Below are positions 31,333 through 41,349 of a stretch of 64,000 bases of DNA, piece by piece. A program made the position numbers and the translations under genes. The DNA comes from Tritrichomonas musculus (Eukaryota; Parabasalia; Tritrichomonadida; Tritrichomonadidae), in NCBI GenBank assembly GCA_039105265.1, contig JAPFFF010000016.1:1364001-1428000 (forward strand), written 5' to 3'. Positions within the stretch are counted from its first letter, which is position 1, and each line of letters opens with the position of its first letter. The notes beneath the pieces were generated by a model. That model ran no database searches. It was not told the origin of the DNA and saw nothing but the letters and a program-made list of their open reading frames with translations.

Positions 31333-32463
31333 ATGAGCTTGCTAAACATCAAACGACTTACAGCTATTCATCAACAACTCAAAAAGAAAATACAAACAGA
31401 AACAGATTTGCATATAGATGTTCATCGGTCAAACGTTTTTGCTGATTCTTATTCTCACTTACAAAAGATTTCGCCAGATGGATTACTTCAAAATTTTTCT
31501 ATTAACTTAATTGATGAAGATAATTCTGAACAAAAAATTACAACAAGAGAATGGCTCAATCTTATTGTAGATGAAATGATTGATCCTGAGAATAAGCTTT
31601 TTGTTCCATCAGCTAATGAAAGTGGTTTTCAACCAAATACTATGTCAAACATCAGAGAGCATCATTTAGAATACTTTAAGTTTTCAGGTCAAATCATTGC
31701 ATTAGCAATTATTAATGATATACCTGTCAATGCTCATTTCACTCCATTTTTCCTTAAGCATATTCTTCATCGTCCAGTTACATTTAAAGATCTTGAAGAT
31801 ACTGATCAAGAACTTTATTCATCTCTTCAAGAATTGCTTAATAATGATTCAATTCCATCTGATCGTTATTTTACAATTTGTGTCAAAAATATTGGCCTTA
31901 ATATGTTAATTGAATTGAAACCAAATGGAACTCAAATTAAAGTTACAAATAACAATAAGCAAGAATTTGTTAAATTAGTTACAAATTATTATCTCATCAA
32001 ATCAATTAAAGAGCAAATCAAATCTTTTCGGGAAGGTTTTGAATCGCTAATACATCAAGATGATATTAATAATATTACACCAAAAGACTTAGATTTGCTC
32101 ATTTGTGGAATTATCCAAATTGATCTCGATAACCTCAAACAAAATACGATAATAATAAAGCCTTATACTTCTGATAGCCCAGTAATAAAATACTTTTTTG
32201 ATGCCATTTCGAAATGGGACGGGGAAGATTTAGCAAAACTCATATTATTCATTACAGGATCATCATTTATACCTGATGGTGGTTTTCAAACATTCAGAAA
32301 AATTGGAAGACCTCTGTCAATTAGAATGGGTGGTTTTAAAGAAAGCCTGCCTGTTGCCCATACAAGGTTCAACATGCTTGACTTGCCTGATTATGAAAGC
32401 GAAGAACAATTAGATCAGAAATTGAAAGTAGCAATTCAAGAAATTGATTCCATCCGTAATTAA
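31333..32463 (+). CDS. HECT-domain-only protein lacking the catalytic cysteine
   Basis: 376 residues, nearly all HECT domain with only a short leader: N-lobe text FKFSGQIIALAIINDIPVNA, HFTPFFLKHIL and SFREGFESLI, and C-lobe text LILFITGSSFIPDGGF, then GRPLSIRMGGFKESLPVAHT. The active-site block that reads HTCFN in working HECT E3 ligases reads HTRFN here: the codon at 32365-32367 is AGG, so residue 345 is Arg. Thioester formation should be impossible. The frame is otherwise complete, with conserved LDLPDYES after the site, so this looks like a pseudoenzyme rather than a decayed gene. It might bind E2 or ubiquitin or act as a dominant partner. Confidence 0.88.
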   Translation: MSLLNIKRLTAIHQQLKKKIQTETDLHIDVHRSNVFADSYSHLQKISPDGLLQNFSINLIDEDNSEQKITTREWLNLIVDEMIDPENKLFVPSANESGFQPNTMSNIREHHLEYFKFSGQIIALAIINDIPVNAHFTPFFLKHILHRPVTFKDLEDTDQELYSSLQELLNNDSIPSDRYFTICVKNIGLNMLIELKPNGTQIKVTNNNKQEFVKLVTNYYLIKSIKEQIKSFREGFESLIHQDDINNITPKDLDLLICGIIQIDLDNLKQNTIIIKPYTSDSPVIKYFFDAISKWDGEDLAKLILFITGSSFIPDGGFQTFRKIGRPLSIRMGGFKESLPVAHTRFNMLDLPDYESEEQLDQKLKVAIQEIDSIRN

Positions 32464-32788
32464 AAAGCATATAAAAAAGCGATAAAAATGTTTTCTATAT
32501 ATACATAGAAGGTTTTAATTAAAAAAAAAAAAAAAAAATATTTATGAATATTTATTTCAAATCCTTATTTCTACTTAAAAATGCTAATATTTGAGTTCAG
32601 TACTTTCCAATGAGTAAAAATTTTATTCCTCATATGGGTAAAAAAGCGTTCTAATTCGGAAAATAAAATTGTGCTAAAATAAAAAAACTTTTTGATAAGA
32701 TCATCAGAAATATCGTATAAAATTTATTTTATTCATTCAATCTTGCATAAAATTTTAGAGTCATAAAAAAGTTCATTTTTTTATATCC
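32464..32788. other. Intergenic with A18 run
   Basis: Spacer between two rightward genes. The stop of the HECT gene is followed at once by AAA, giving a TAAA string of the kind trichomonads use near poly(A) sites. It also contains the initiator of the next gene. Confidence 0.4.
32773..32785 (+). promoter_or_regulatory. Initiator-like element (TCATTTTTTTATA)
   Basis: The TCA-plus-T-run motif starts 16 bases before the ATG of the C2 gene, matching the elements before the cupin, dehydrogenase and four-repeat genes. Confidence 0.5.
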
Positions 32789-33187
32789 ATGTTACACGTC
32801 AAAGCAATTGAAGCTACAGATGTCCCAAAAATGGATATCATTGGACAGTCAGATCCATATCTTGTATTCAAGCTCAGCTCAAGCGACAAAACGTGGAAAA
32901 CAGAATATAAAAACAACACATCAACCCCTGTTTGGAATGAAGAATTTCATTTGCCTTTGTCAAAAAATCTTGATGATCATCTTACTATTGAATTATATGA
33001 TAAAGACTTCAAATTCGACGATTTGATCTCAACAATTGTTATTAATGTTAATTTAATACCAGCAGGCAAAGAATTCAACAGTTGGTATAACTTCAATCCA
33101 GTAGAAGGAGTTAAAAAAGGTGGTAGAGTTCGACTATCTTTTCTCGTTGATGATCCAAATAATGCATCTTTAACTGATTCAATTTAG
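32789..33187 (+). CDS. Single C2-domain protein
   Basis: 132 residues forming one C2 domain: LHVKAIEATDVPKMDIIGQS, DPYLVFKL, then WNEEFHLPL and IELYDKDFKFDD. Calcium-ligand Asp residues are present in loop 1 (KMDIIGQSDPY) and loop 3 (YDKDFKFDD). Small C2-only proteins of this type are numerous in trichomonads and probably dock to phospholipid membranes on Ca2+ entry. It is similar to the N-terminal domain of the gene at 30279-31157, so the two probably arose by duplication. It looks intact. Confidence 0.9.
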   Translation: MLHVKAIEATDVPKMDIIGQSDPYLVFKLSSSDKTWKTEYKNNTSTPVWNEEFHLPLSKNLDDHLTIELYDKDFKFDDLISTIVINVNLIPAGKEFNSWYNFNPVEGVKKGGRVRLSFLVDDPNNASLTDSI

Positions 33188-33654
33188 ATCTTTTATTATG
33201 TTTAAATTGAAATCGATTTACCAATAAATAATTATGATAATAAATATAAAAAGCATTTTTTATTCATATAAAATTATTTAAGCATCATCGATAATTGAAT
33301 GATATAGGATTTAAATTTGAGATAAATTTTATCACCATTTTGAATGATTCTAATTTTTATTTGATCATTTTTTAATTCAAAATTCTGATACGAACAAAAT
33401 TTGAACTGAAATTGGTCAAAAATTTTTACTGAAAAGTATATAACTGACAAACGTACATTTTATTTAGCCATAAATATCTGATTTCTTTAATGCTTAAATT
33501 TGTAAATCTTATTAGCAAAAAACTTTCATTATATACATTTGGAGGATTAATTTTAAAAAAGCTGTACTTTTGTGAGGAGACTTCAAAAAGTGGAAAATCC
33601 TCAGAAAAAATAATCTTAAATAAATGCTGGATAAAATAAAATCTTTTTATATTT
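33188..33654. other. Intergenic, nothing recognised
   Basis: AT-rich sequence between the C2 gene and the GC-rich small element. Confidence 0.4.
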
Positions 33655-33770
33655 TTACATAATTTTTACCGAGGCTACATACCGCCTAGCAGGCGTCGAG
33701 CGAGGGTGAGCGAAGCGAAGCCGAATCGAGACCCCGCGACTGGCGGTAAGAATCGGTAAAAATTTTGTAA
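33655..33770. mobile_element. 116-bp GC-rich palindromic element
   Basis: The ends TTACATAATTTTTACCGA (33655-33672) and TCGGTAAAAATTTTGTAA (33753-33770) are inverted repeats with one mismatch. A second inner pair, TACCGCC / GGCGGTA, lies at about 33680 and 33742. The 60-base centre is strikingly G+C-rich (for example GCGAGGGTGAGCGAAGCGAA) against a background of mostly A and T. It could be a miniature element or a structured RNA gene; no frame is long enough to code. Confidence 0.55.
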
Positions 33771-34182
33771 CCTAAAAAGATTTTTTTTTTTTTGCATTTC
33801 ATTCATTAGTGAAGTAAAATCAGTTATTTCGGTAACTATGTTTCTTCACTTTTCCATTCATGAAAAATTCATGATATCATTAGTGAAAGTTCACTTTTCC
33901 ATTCAATAATAATCATTTTTTGAAGTGTATTTAAAAAAATCATGCGGCTAGCTACTTTAATATAACAAATTGGGTTGGGGTAATTTCAGCGAATATTTAG
34001 TACCTATTCTTATCTCACATCTACTACTTTTGCAATTGGACAATAAAAATCATTTTACTATTTGAATCAACTAATAGAATTATTTGAAAATGTTTATTTT
34101 ATCGTTGTTTTAATTCAAAAGGACGATAAAATAAACTATAAAAAATATTTTTTCTTATGAGAATATTAATTAAAATTTCATT
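33771..34182. other. Intergenic upstream of the cupin gene
   Basis: A direct repeat, TTCACTTTTCCATTCA, occurs near 33845 and 33890. No gene recognised. Confidence 0.4.
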
Positions 34183-34193
34183 TCATTTTTATA
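34183..34193 (+). promoter_or_regulatory. Initiator-like element (TCATTTTTATA)
   Basis: It starts 14 bases before the cupin ATG. Same motif as upstream of 693-1115 and 39328-40368. Confidence 0.5.
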
Positions 34194-34196
34194 AAA

Positions 34197-34493
34197 ATGT
34201 TGTCATCAAAAGTTGATTATGTTGCAGGACAAATTGCAAAAGAAGTAATCATCTCAAACGATTCAGGTATTGTTATCGAAATGGCATTTGATAAAGGTTG
34301 TGAACTTCCAACTCATGTGGCACAAGCAGATGTTTTAGTTCAAATTCTTGAAGGAGAAATGGATTTCACAATTGAAGGGGAAGTTCATCATCTCAAAGCA
34401 GGTCAATTTATCACAATGAAACCAAATATTCATCACTCGCTTAAAGCTGTTGAACGTTTTAAGATGCTTGTAACCAAACTTAATGCAAAATAA
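34197..34493 (+). CDS. Small single-domain cupin protein
   Basis: 98 residues forming one RmlC-like beta barrel. Motif 1 is seen as LPTHVAQADVLVQILEGEMD, with a single metal-type His and the Gly-Glu turn. Motif 2 is AGQFITMKPNIHHSLKA, with the His pair. The size and pattern match bacterial cupin_2 proteins, whose members range from isomerases to small-molecule binders, so no substrate can be assigned. The first motif has lost one of the usual two His residues. Base composition is higher in G+C than the flanks, and the protein looks more bacterial than eukaryotic, so old lateral transfer is plausible. Confidence 0.85.
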   Translation: MLSSKVDYVAGQIAKEVIISNDSGIVIEMAFDKGCELPTHVAQADVLVQILEGEMDFTIEGEVHHLKAGQFITMKPNIHHSLKAVERFKMLVTKLNAK

Positions 34494-34680
34494 AGTGTTT
34501 CTTTTAGAATTCAATAAACTATTAGATTAAATTTAATTTTTTTTTTTTTTAATGTTAATATATTTGTTATATCTGAAACTTTACATTTTTCAATTTCCAA
34601 AAAAGTATTCAGAAGAATACTCAATGTAATTGCTTATCTTAATATAATTACTTTAAACTATATTATTATAAAAAAAAAAA

Positions 34681-34751
34681 TGCATCGCCCGGGAATCGGA
34701 CCCGGACCCCCACCTTGGCAAGGTGAAATTCTACCATTAGACCAGCGATGC
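34681..34751 (-). tRNA. tRNA-Gly (anticodon GCC)
   Basis: The minus strand folds as a cloverleaf. The acceptor GCATCGC pairs with GCGATGC, the D arm is TGGTCTAATGGTAGA, the anticodon stem-loop is CACCTTGCCAAGGTG with GCC centred, and the T arm is CGGGTCCGATTCCCG. There is no intron and the CCA end is not encoded. A T run (A run on the plus strand) just beyond the 3' end (34670-34680) fits a polymerase III terminator. Confidence 0.97.
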
Positions 34752-35125
34752 TGTTGATATTAGTTTTAATATAATTTAGTAAAAACATATTTATTCACAT
34801 TCACCAATTCTTTTTTCATTAATATACAAAATTCGTAACTAATACATTTATGATCACCAGTTTCAAAGTAATAATTATTTTCATAGTCTGTTCCAGCTGC
34901 TTGAAATTGTACCAATAACATTTTTAGCAAACAAAGAATGCTTCATGTTAGCCATCATCTGAGCAACCAATATGCTAATCAATGTAGTATATTGTTTAAT
35001 TTCATAATTTTCGATATGAAAATTGAAGTAAGTTATATAAATTCAAAATTAAAAAAAAAAAATTGATATATACTCCATATTAGTAATAAATTTACAAGAT
35101 TTAATAGTATATATGTTTTAGAAAT
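34752..35125. other. Intergenic, nothing recognised
   Basis: AT-rich spacer between the tRNA and the 3' end of the amylase gene. Confidence 0.4.
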
Positions 35126-37129
35126 TTATTGAATATGCATCCATTTACGCATTGCAGCAATGATGGCATCATCGCGATGAACACGAGTATAGCCAGAACC
35201 ACTATAGGCCTTGCCATCTTCAACATAAGCTTTAACATATGAACGAGATTTGCAAGTTTCGCAAGTTGTCTTGCAAAGGCTGCAATCAGATTTGCCATCA
35301 GGAATTGCCTTAACACCATTTTCAAAGTAATAAGATGATAAAATCATTCTAATTGGGTAATCATTATCGTTATCATTTGTTCCATCAGGATTTTCAAATA
35401 AATGAAGTTCGAATGCTCTATGCTTTTCTACTGGGCAACCTTTAACAAGGACGCAGCCTTGATCATGCATATCTCTTGATGAAGATCCATCATTTTGTTG
35501 ATCATGGTCATCATTTTGGATGCCTTTTCTCTTCATTGATACTCGACCACCATCGTTATGAGGTTCAACTGGGTAACCACTCCACCAAATCTTCACCTTT
35601 TCAATATCGTCATCTGTTAATCCTTGACCTTTCATTTGGTTTTCAAAGAATGTTGAAAATGAATAATTAGAATCTCCCATCAAAAGTCGTGACTCTCCGC
35701 CAGTCAAAACTTCAAGCCAGGTGAACCAGTCTTCTGGCAATTCACCTCCCATTCCATCCTTGAACTTTCTGAAGATGGCTGCCAAATCAATTGGATGAAT
35801 ATGTTTTGCGGCATCGACACGGAAACCTGTTATACCAATAGAGAGTAGGTCAACAAAGTAATCGGCGATTCTTTGACGAACATATTCTTTGCTAGTATCA
35901 AGATCTGCAAGGCTACTCAACCATCCTGTGTTCAAATTGGTTGGATTTGCCCATGAGTTGCATGCTTTATCGCAATGGAAGTCCATAGGTCCGTATGGAA
36001 CAGCAGGGTACTCGAGAACGTTTCTTGGTTCGCCCCATGAGTTAGTACCGAAGGTATAAGATGGGGTGTAGTATGGAGATCCGTTAGATTCGTCTGATGA
36101 TTGCTTTCCTGGCCAGTATGTGCAATGAGCGTTTGGATTTCTATGTTCTTGAGCATCATTTCCTCCACCTGACATATGATTAACAACTGCGTCAGCGTAA
36201 ACTCGAAGGCCATATGAACGGCATGTTTTGATCATATTACGAAGTTGCGAGCGGGTTCCCATACGACCTTGTAAACGATATGATACTGGTTGATACATAA
36301 AGTACCATGGATTGAGCTCATTTTCAAATGGTTGGGTTGACATAACTTGTTCTTGATGTGGGAAAACTTTAACTCCTAAATAACCAGCTTCTGCAATATG
36401 TTTACATTCTTGTGCAATATCATCATCTGGCCATCCGAAAAGTTCAACAATGGCTCCCTTCTTTCCATTTCTATAATCTCCTTGACGCTGTTTGAGTGGC
36501 TGAATATTCCATATAAAATCAAGTTCATCAAGCTCGAGTTGTTCACCTGTTGCTGCAACAATTTTGATTTTTGCATTTCCAGTATATGATGAATCATAAA
36601 CTTTTGTATTAGTCTTTTGAGCAACGCCATCAAAATAATATGTTAGATCTAAATTATGGTGAGTTTTGGTAATAATTGTAACTGTACAACTTTTACGACC
36701 TGGAGAATATATTTGACGAGCATAACCAACGAGAGTACTCATATCTTGGTAGCCTTTTTTCCAATCTGATTCACCACGCTTTGGTGTGTTCCATAAATGA
36801 TTGGCCCACTTTTCAGGCATGTCTCCTGATGCATTATACATTGTATCTGGGCAAGTAAAAGCTTCAAATATTGTACATTCATCTTTAGCACGGGAAATGC
36901 CTGAAGCATTGCTTTGAATTGAATACTTCCTATTTAAAACATCTTTATTGGATGATTCTTTCCCGTTATTTCTAAATGAAAAATAACCAATTAATACTCC
37001 AACAAGAAGTCCAACGGCAACACAAACAGCAAGAGAAACATATTTTTTAACTTGTAATCCATGCTTTTTATTTTGTTCTTCTGTATTATTAGAGAGCAAA
37101 GGTTGATCATGAAATTCTTCTTTAAACAT
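35126..37129 (-). CDS. Membrane-anchored alpha-amylase (GH13)
   Basis: 667 residues. A short cytosolic N-terminus is followed by a signal-anchor helix (YVSLAVCVAVGLLVGVLIGY), so the catalytic part should face the cell exterior or vesicle lumen. The GH13 barrel motifs are present in order: DAVVNHM (region I), GFRVDAAKHI with the nucleophile Asp (region II), WLEVLTGGES with the acid/base Glu (region III), and IQNDDHDQQ with the transition-state Asp (region IV, normally NHD). It should cleave alpha-1,4 bonds in starch or glycogen. The C-terminal domain has a Cys-rich patch (DCSLCKTTCETCKSR). The closest pattern is animal/bacterial alpha-amylase. The gene is intact and codon use is richer in G+C than its surroundings. 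Confidence 0.93.
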   Translation of the reverse strand: MFKEEFHDQPLLSNNTEEQNKKHGLQVKKYVSLAVCVAVGLLVGVLIGYFSFRNNGKESSNKDVLNRKYSIQSNASGISRAKDECTIFEAFTCPDTMYNASGDMPEKWANHLWNTPKRGESDWKKGYQDMSTLVGYARQIYSPGRKSCTVTIITKTHHNLDLTYYFDGVAQKTNTKVYDSSYTGNAKIKIVAATGEQLELDELDFIWNIQPLKQRQGDYRNGKKGAIVELFGWPDDDIAQECKHIAEAGYLGVKVFPHQEQVMSTQPFENELNPWYFMYQPVSYRLQGRMGTRSQLRNMIKTCRSYGLRVYADAVVNHMSGGGNDAQEHRNPNAHCTYWPGKQSSDESNGSPYYTPSYTFGTNSWGEPRNVLEYPAVPYGPMDFHCDKACNSWANPTNLNTGWLSSLADLDTSKEYVRQRIADYFVDLLSIGITGFRVDAAKHIHPIDLAAIFRKFKDGMGGELPEDWFTWLEVLTGGESRLLMGDSNYSFSTFFENQMKGQGLTDDDIEKVKIWWSGYPVEPHNDGGRVSMKRKGIQNDDHDQQNDGSSSRDMHDQGCVLVKGCPVEKHRAFELHLFENPDGTNDNDNDYPIRMILSSYYFENGVKAIPDGKSDCSLCKTTCETCKSRSYVKAYVEDGKAYSGSGYTRVHRDDAIIAAMRKWMHIQ

Positions 37130-38657
37130 TTTACAATGATTTAAGATAAAATAAAATATAAAACCTTATCAAATTTCAATATACTCAGAAAATATCACAT
37201 GCAGGGCTTTGAAAACAATTGAATTAGGGTTAAAAAATGGTTGAATTCATACAAAATTTTTAATTTATCCCAATAATATAAAAATATTTATAAAATTATT
37301 ATCTATTTTAATGTTTATTATATTAATATTTATTAATACACTTATTTCAAATGAAGAAAATTTACTTATTATTAAAGATATATTGGCTATTTTTTTTTTT
37401 AAAATAAATATTTATTTATTCATATATATTGATTCTTAAGTCTAAATTTCTATTTATTTCAGAAATATTTATCATTAACTTAAGAAATGCAAGTTTGTAA
37501 CATAATTGGACTCAAGGATTTTTTTTTTTGAATAACTATTCAAAATGATGGCTGACTCAACATTTAGTAAATAGATTTAAAATATTTTGATATTGAATCG
37601 TGCTTAAAAGAATGTATAAGTGACACCCAAATACAATTTTTTGAAAACTTTGGAAAATAGAATATTATCAGGTTCTTATTGGAAAATCTTTATTATCTAT
37701 TTATATTGGAGATTTGGATGGTGTGTTTAATGATATAATAAGATGATGAATGAAAATATCAATTTTATTTAAATTAAAAATTGATTTGTAATTAACAATT
37801 TGTTCATTAAAGAGACTTCTCAAAAAGCATATGCAATTTTGTTAAAAAACTCTTACAGTTTGTTATTATTTCATTTTATTTCATTTATAAAGCATTATTA
37901 AATTAATTGCTAAAAAATAATGCAAAATTCAAATTATATATTTTGAATAAAAGCTGATTTTTTTTGATTGAGTATCGATTGTTCATTTGTTTTAGATGAG
38001 AACAAATTTCATGTGGCATTAAAATATTGTGGTTTCATGTAAACAAATCATTTTTGGCCTTGATGATCAAATATTATTTTCATGAATTTCACAGTGAATT
38101 CACTTCACTTTTGTCTTCATTATTACAGTAAGCTTCAGTGACTTTTACCAAAACTTTTTACTGTTAAATATTCTAGTATGACAAATTTGAATATTTTATA
38201 GATATATGCAAATTGTGGAGATATCATACAATTTGATAAGTAATCTTTAAATGATGATCTGTCTCTAAATTTTAAGTTGAAAAAAGTCCCAGAGATTGAA
38301 CTAATGATGAAAGATTTTCTATTTTTTTAAAATTCGATAAACATGCAAAAACAATAGAATTTGAGAGCACAAATCATCGATAAAATATCAAAATTAATTG
38401 AATGAAATTGACAAAAAGCAAATTGAAAAGTTTTCAATGATCAACATTCTTCTGAAGATTCACTTTATGACTTCATTGAATCCTTTTTTTGAAACAAAAA
38501 TGAAAAGATTATTTATGAAGGAATTAAATTCAATACGTTTAGTGAAAAATGGAGAGTAAGTCAGTGTATTAAATTTCAGAGCTACCATTCATTCATCGCC
38601 GTTAATCAAAATTGAATGAAAGACTTTTTTCACCAAAAAAAGAGGAATTACTTTTAG

Positions 38658-38703
<46 letters not shown>

Positions 38704-39327
38704 AAATGAAGTGAAAAATGATGATATATTGAGAAACTTTACACTTTTCGGACAAAATCCTCTCAATCTTATTTATTATAATATTGATATATGAACTTAT
38801 TTTGACTTGTTTTTTGGAATTAAATCATAAAAAAATCAACTCTTTTTTTATCATAAAAAAGTCTTCGAATTGAATAGGAGTGATTGAAAAAAAATTGAGA
38901 GCATTTTGTCTGAAAAATGCAACTTTTTTGATATACCAAAATGATTAATCATTATAGACGTGAAAAAAACCAATTGAGTTTTAAAGTCATTATTCACAAC
39001 TTTTCATTAAAAATGAAAATATCATCAACGTTAAAAATGACGGTTAATTATTTTTAAATATATATATGTATTTAAACATAAAACGTTTTTAAATTTTAAT
39101 ATTGACCACAGAGAAGGCAGTCATTATGGACTTTTCTTTTCTCAAATAATTCAAAGCCTTACAATTTTTGAGTATGATATCTGTGAAATCCATGATGAAA
39201 CTTAATCACCAACACTTCATTTTCAATTATTAATAGCCAATCTACTTTGATGGTGATTTTTCAAAATAAAGAAATTGAATAAAAAAGTATAAACTAATTG
39301 GCTAGTTTTATTTATGATGTGAGAAAT
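37130..39327. other. 2.2-kb intergenic region with A45 run
   Basis: No intact gene. Around 38400-38620 the plus strand shows pieces of coding-like text (EDSLYDFIESFF, FSEKWRVSQCIKFQSYHSF) interrupted by stops, perhaps an old gene I cannot name. A pure run of 45 A lies at 38658-38702. Confidence 0.4.
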
Positions 39328-40368
39328 TTAGCAGATTTTCACAACTGATTTTACAATGTTTGCTTTATCAGAGACACTCTTATCCATTGCTTCTTGAATA
39401 TCATCCAAATTGAAGTAGTTTGTCACAATGCCTCTCAAGTTGATTTTTCCACTAGCGACAGCATCAATTGCCATTGGGTAAATGTGACGATATCTGAAGA
39501 CAGTCTTGAATGTGATTTCCTTATCAAGAGCCAAACTGACTTCGAGTGTCAATTTTCCTGACTTAGAATAGCCAACGAGGACGATGTTTGATCCTTTCTT
39601 TACAGCATGAATTGCTTGATTTGTTGTAATTTCGAGGCCGGCGCATTCAATTGCAAGATCGGCTCCCATTCCACCTGTTAACTCGAGTATCTTCTTGACT
39701 GGATCTTCTTTTGAGCTGTTGATAACATGTGAAGCGCCAAGCTCCAATGCTTTGTCGAGACGCTTTTGCATGACATCGACGAGGATGACATTTGTAACAC
39801 CGTGGGAAATCAAGGCGAGTAACGAACAAAGACCAATGCATCCAGCGCCGAAAACAACAGCTGTTTGGCCGACATGTGCTTCGCCTTGATTGGCTGCATG
39901 GAAGCCAACAGCAAGTGGCTCGATTAAAGCACCTTCCAATGTTGATACATTTTCTGGTAATTTGAAACACAAGTCCGCTTCGTGTGCAACATATTCTTGG
40001 AAGACTCCATCGACTGGTGGCGTTGCAAAGAAGATGACATCTGGACATAAGTTGTATTTTCCTTGGCGACAAAATTCGCAATGTCCACATGTTTTGCCTG
40101 GTTCTAGCGCTACCCGATCGCCGACTTTCAAATGTTTGACATTTTTGCCAACTTCAGTGACAACACCGCCGGGTTCGTGACCGAGAACAAATGGTGGCTT
40201 GACAATGTAGTTTCCAATGGCACCTGTTTCATAATAGTGCATGTCTGAGCCACAAATTCCGACATATTCGAGCTTGACAAGAACTTCATCATCTTTTGGT
40301 TTTGGAATTGGGCGTTGTTCAAATCCCATCTTTCCGATTCCGAGCATGACAGCTGTTTTCATTGTCAT
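39328..40368 (-). CDS. Zinc-dependent sorbitol/polyol dehydrogenase (MDR family)
   Basis: 346 residues of the medium-chain dehydrogenase family, closest in pattern to sorbitol (L-iditol) or xylitol dehydrogenase. The catalytic zinc ligands are in GICGSDMHYYETG and GHEPGG. The structural zinc lobe has four Cys (CGHCEFCRQGKYNLC). The Rossmann motif is GAGCIGL, with an acidic residue in ILVDVMQ indicating NAD rather than NADP. It would oxidise a polyol to a ketose in the cytosol. The gene has clearly higher G+C than neighbours and strong similarity in style to bacterial enzymes, so lateral acquisition is likely. Two ATGs (40368 and 40362) are possible starts, and an initiator-like motif lies upstream. 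Confidence 0.93.
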   Translation of the reverse strand: MTMKTAVMLGIGKMGFEQRPIPKPKDDEVLVKLEYVGICGSDMHYYETGAIGNYIVKPPFVLGHEPGGVVTEVGKNVKHLKVGDRVALEPGKTCGHCEFCRQGKYNLCPDVIFFATPPVDGVFQEYVAHEADLCFKLPENVSTLEGALIEPLAVGFHAANQGEAHVGQTAVVFGAGCIGLCSLLALISHGVTNVILVDVMQKRLDKALELGASHVINSSKEDPVKKILELTGGMGADLAIECAGLEITTNQAIHAVKKGSNIVLVGYSKSGKLTLEVSLALDKEITFKTVFRYRHIYPMAIDAVASGKINLRGIVTNYFNLDDIQEAMDKSVSDKANIVKSVVKIC

Positions 40369-40384
40369 TTTTGTTTTGTTTTTA

Positions 40385-40399
40385 CTAAAATAAAAGTGA
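40385..40399 (-). promoter_or_regulatory. Initiator-like element (TCACTTTTATTTTAG)
   Basis: It lies about 30 bases before the first ATG of the dehydrogenase and nearly matches the motif before the four-repeat gene (TCATTTTTATTTTA). Confidence 0.5.
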
Positions 40400-41038
40400 T
40401 ATTAATTTTTTTTTTTTCTTTTTTCTATCATATCATCATATTTCAAATTTTCAAAGATCTCAATTTTGAAAGAGTTGAACCAAACTTTTTCAATAATTAT
40501 CAATTAATCTATATTCATTTATTTACAAATATCTTGGTTTTGATATTATTTATTTCTAAATTAATTTATTTTTAAAAATTAAAATAATTATTAATATGAT
40601 TTAATATATATTATAAAAGCTTTTTATATTTGTTTTGTTTCAAATTTTATGTGCATTTTTTTTTTGAAAGATTTGAGTTTTACTTTTTGATAAAAAAGCG
40701 AATTAAACTTTTACATAATGAATTGCATTATTTTTGTCATTTTTTATTAATAAAAAATTGTAGTTTATGAAAAACATAATGCTCTATTTCAATACGGATT
40801 TTTTTTTTTTTTGGCATCAGAATATTGAAAAAATATAACTTATATTATATAAGTCAAGTTATTTCAAATCATATAAAATATGATCAAAATATATTAATAA
40901 ATATTTCATTAATAAAAATGATTTAATAAATTTCAACAAATATTTTTATTGATAACCTTATGATGAATTTTTTCGTTCAAATAGAAAAAAAAAAATTACA
41001 TAAATTCTTGGAGTAATCAAAAGAATAAGAAACACGCC
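40400..41038. other. Intergenic, AT-rich
   Basis: Upstream region of the dehydrogenase; nothing further recognised. Confidence 0.4.
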
Positions 41039-41217
41039 GGTAAAAACAATATTTAAAACAAAGAAATAAAGACAATTTGAAAATAATGAAAATGTAAAAC
41101 AAATAAACAAAGACAATGTAAGGTTTTTTTTTTTATACTTTAAACTTCTTTATTTTCTTAGATGTTTTTAGTACTTATTTTCAAATTGTCTTTATTTCTT
41201 TGTTTAGCATTTTACCA
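41039..41217. mobile_element. 179-bp hairpin element with perfect 31-bp arms
   Basis: Positions 41056-41086 (ACAAAGAAATAAAGACAATT in its centre) and 41175-41205 are perfect inverted copies. Weaker pairing extends to GGTAAAA (41039) and TTTTACC (41211). The 88-base loop is non-coding. It is a typical small foldback MITE; the target duplication is unclear. Confidence 0.6.
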
Positions 41218-41349
41218 GGATCTTCTTTTTTTACAAATGAAATTTCAATGATTTCAGACAAAGCAATCATTAAAAAACCAAAACCACAGAAATTCTTTTG
41301 TTTTTGAGAATCACTTTTTTTTACTTCATATGAAGAAAAATCTTTTTTA

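Noticed and set aside
38612-38794. Poly-Lys frame
   Set aside because: Produced by the A45 run; no conserved sequence on either side.
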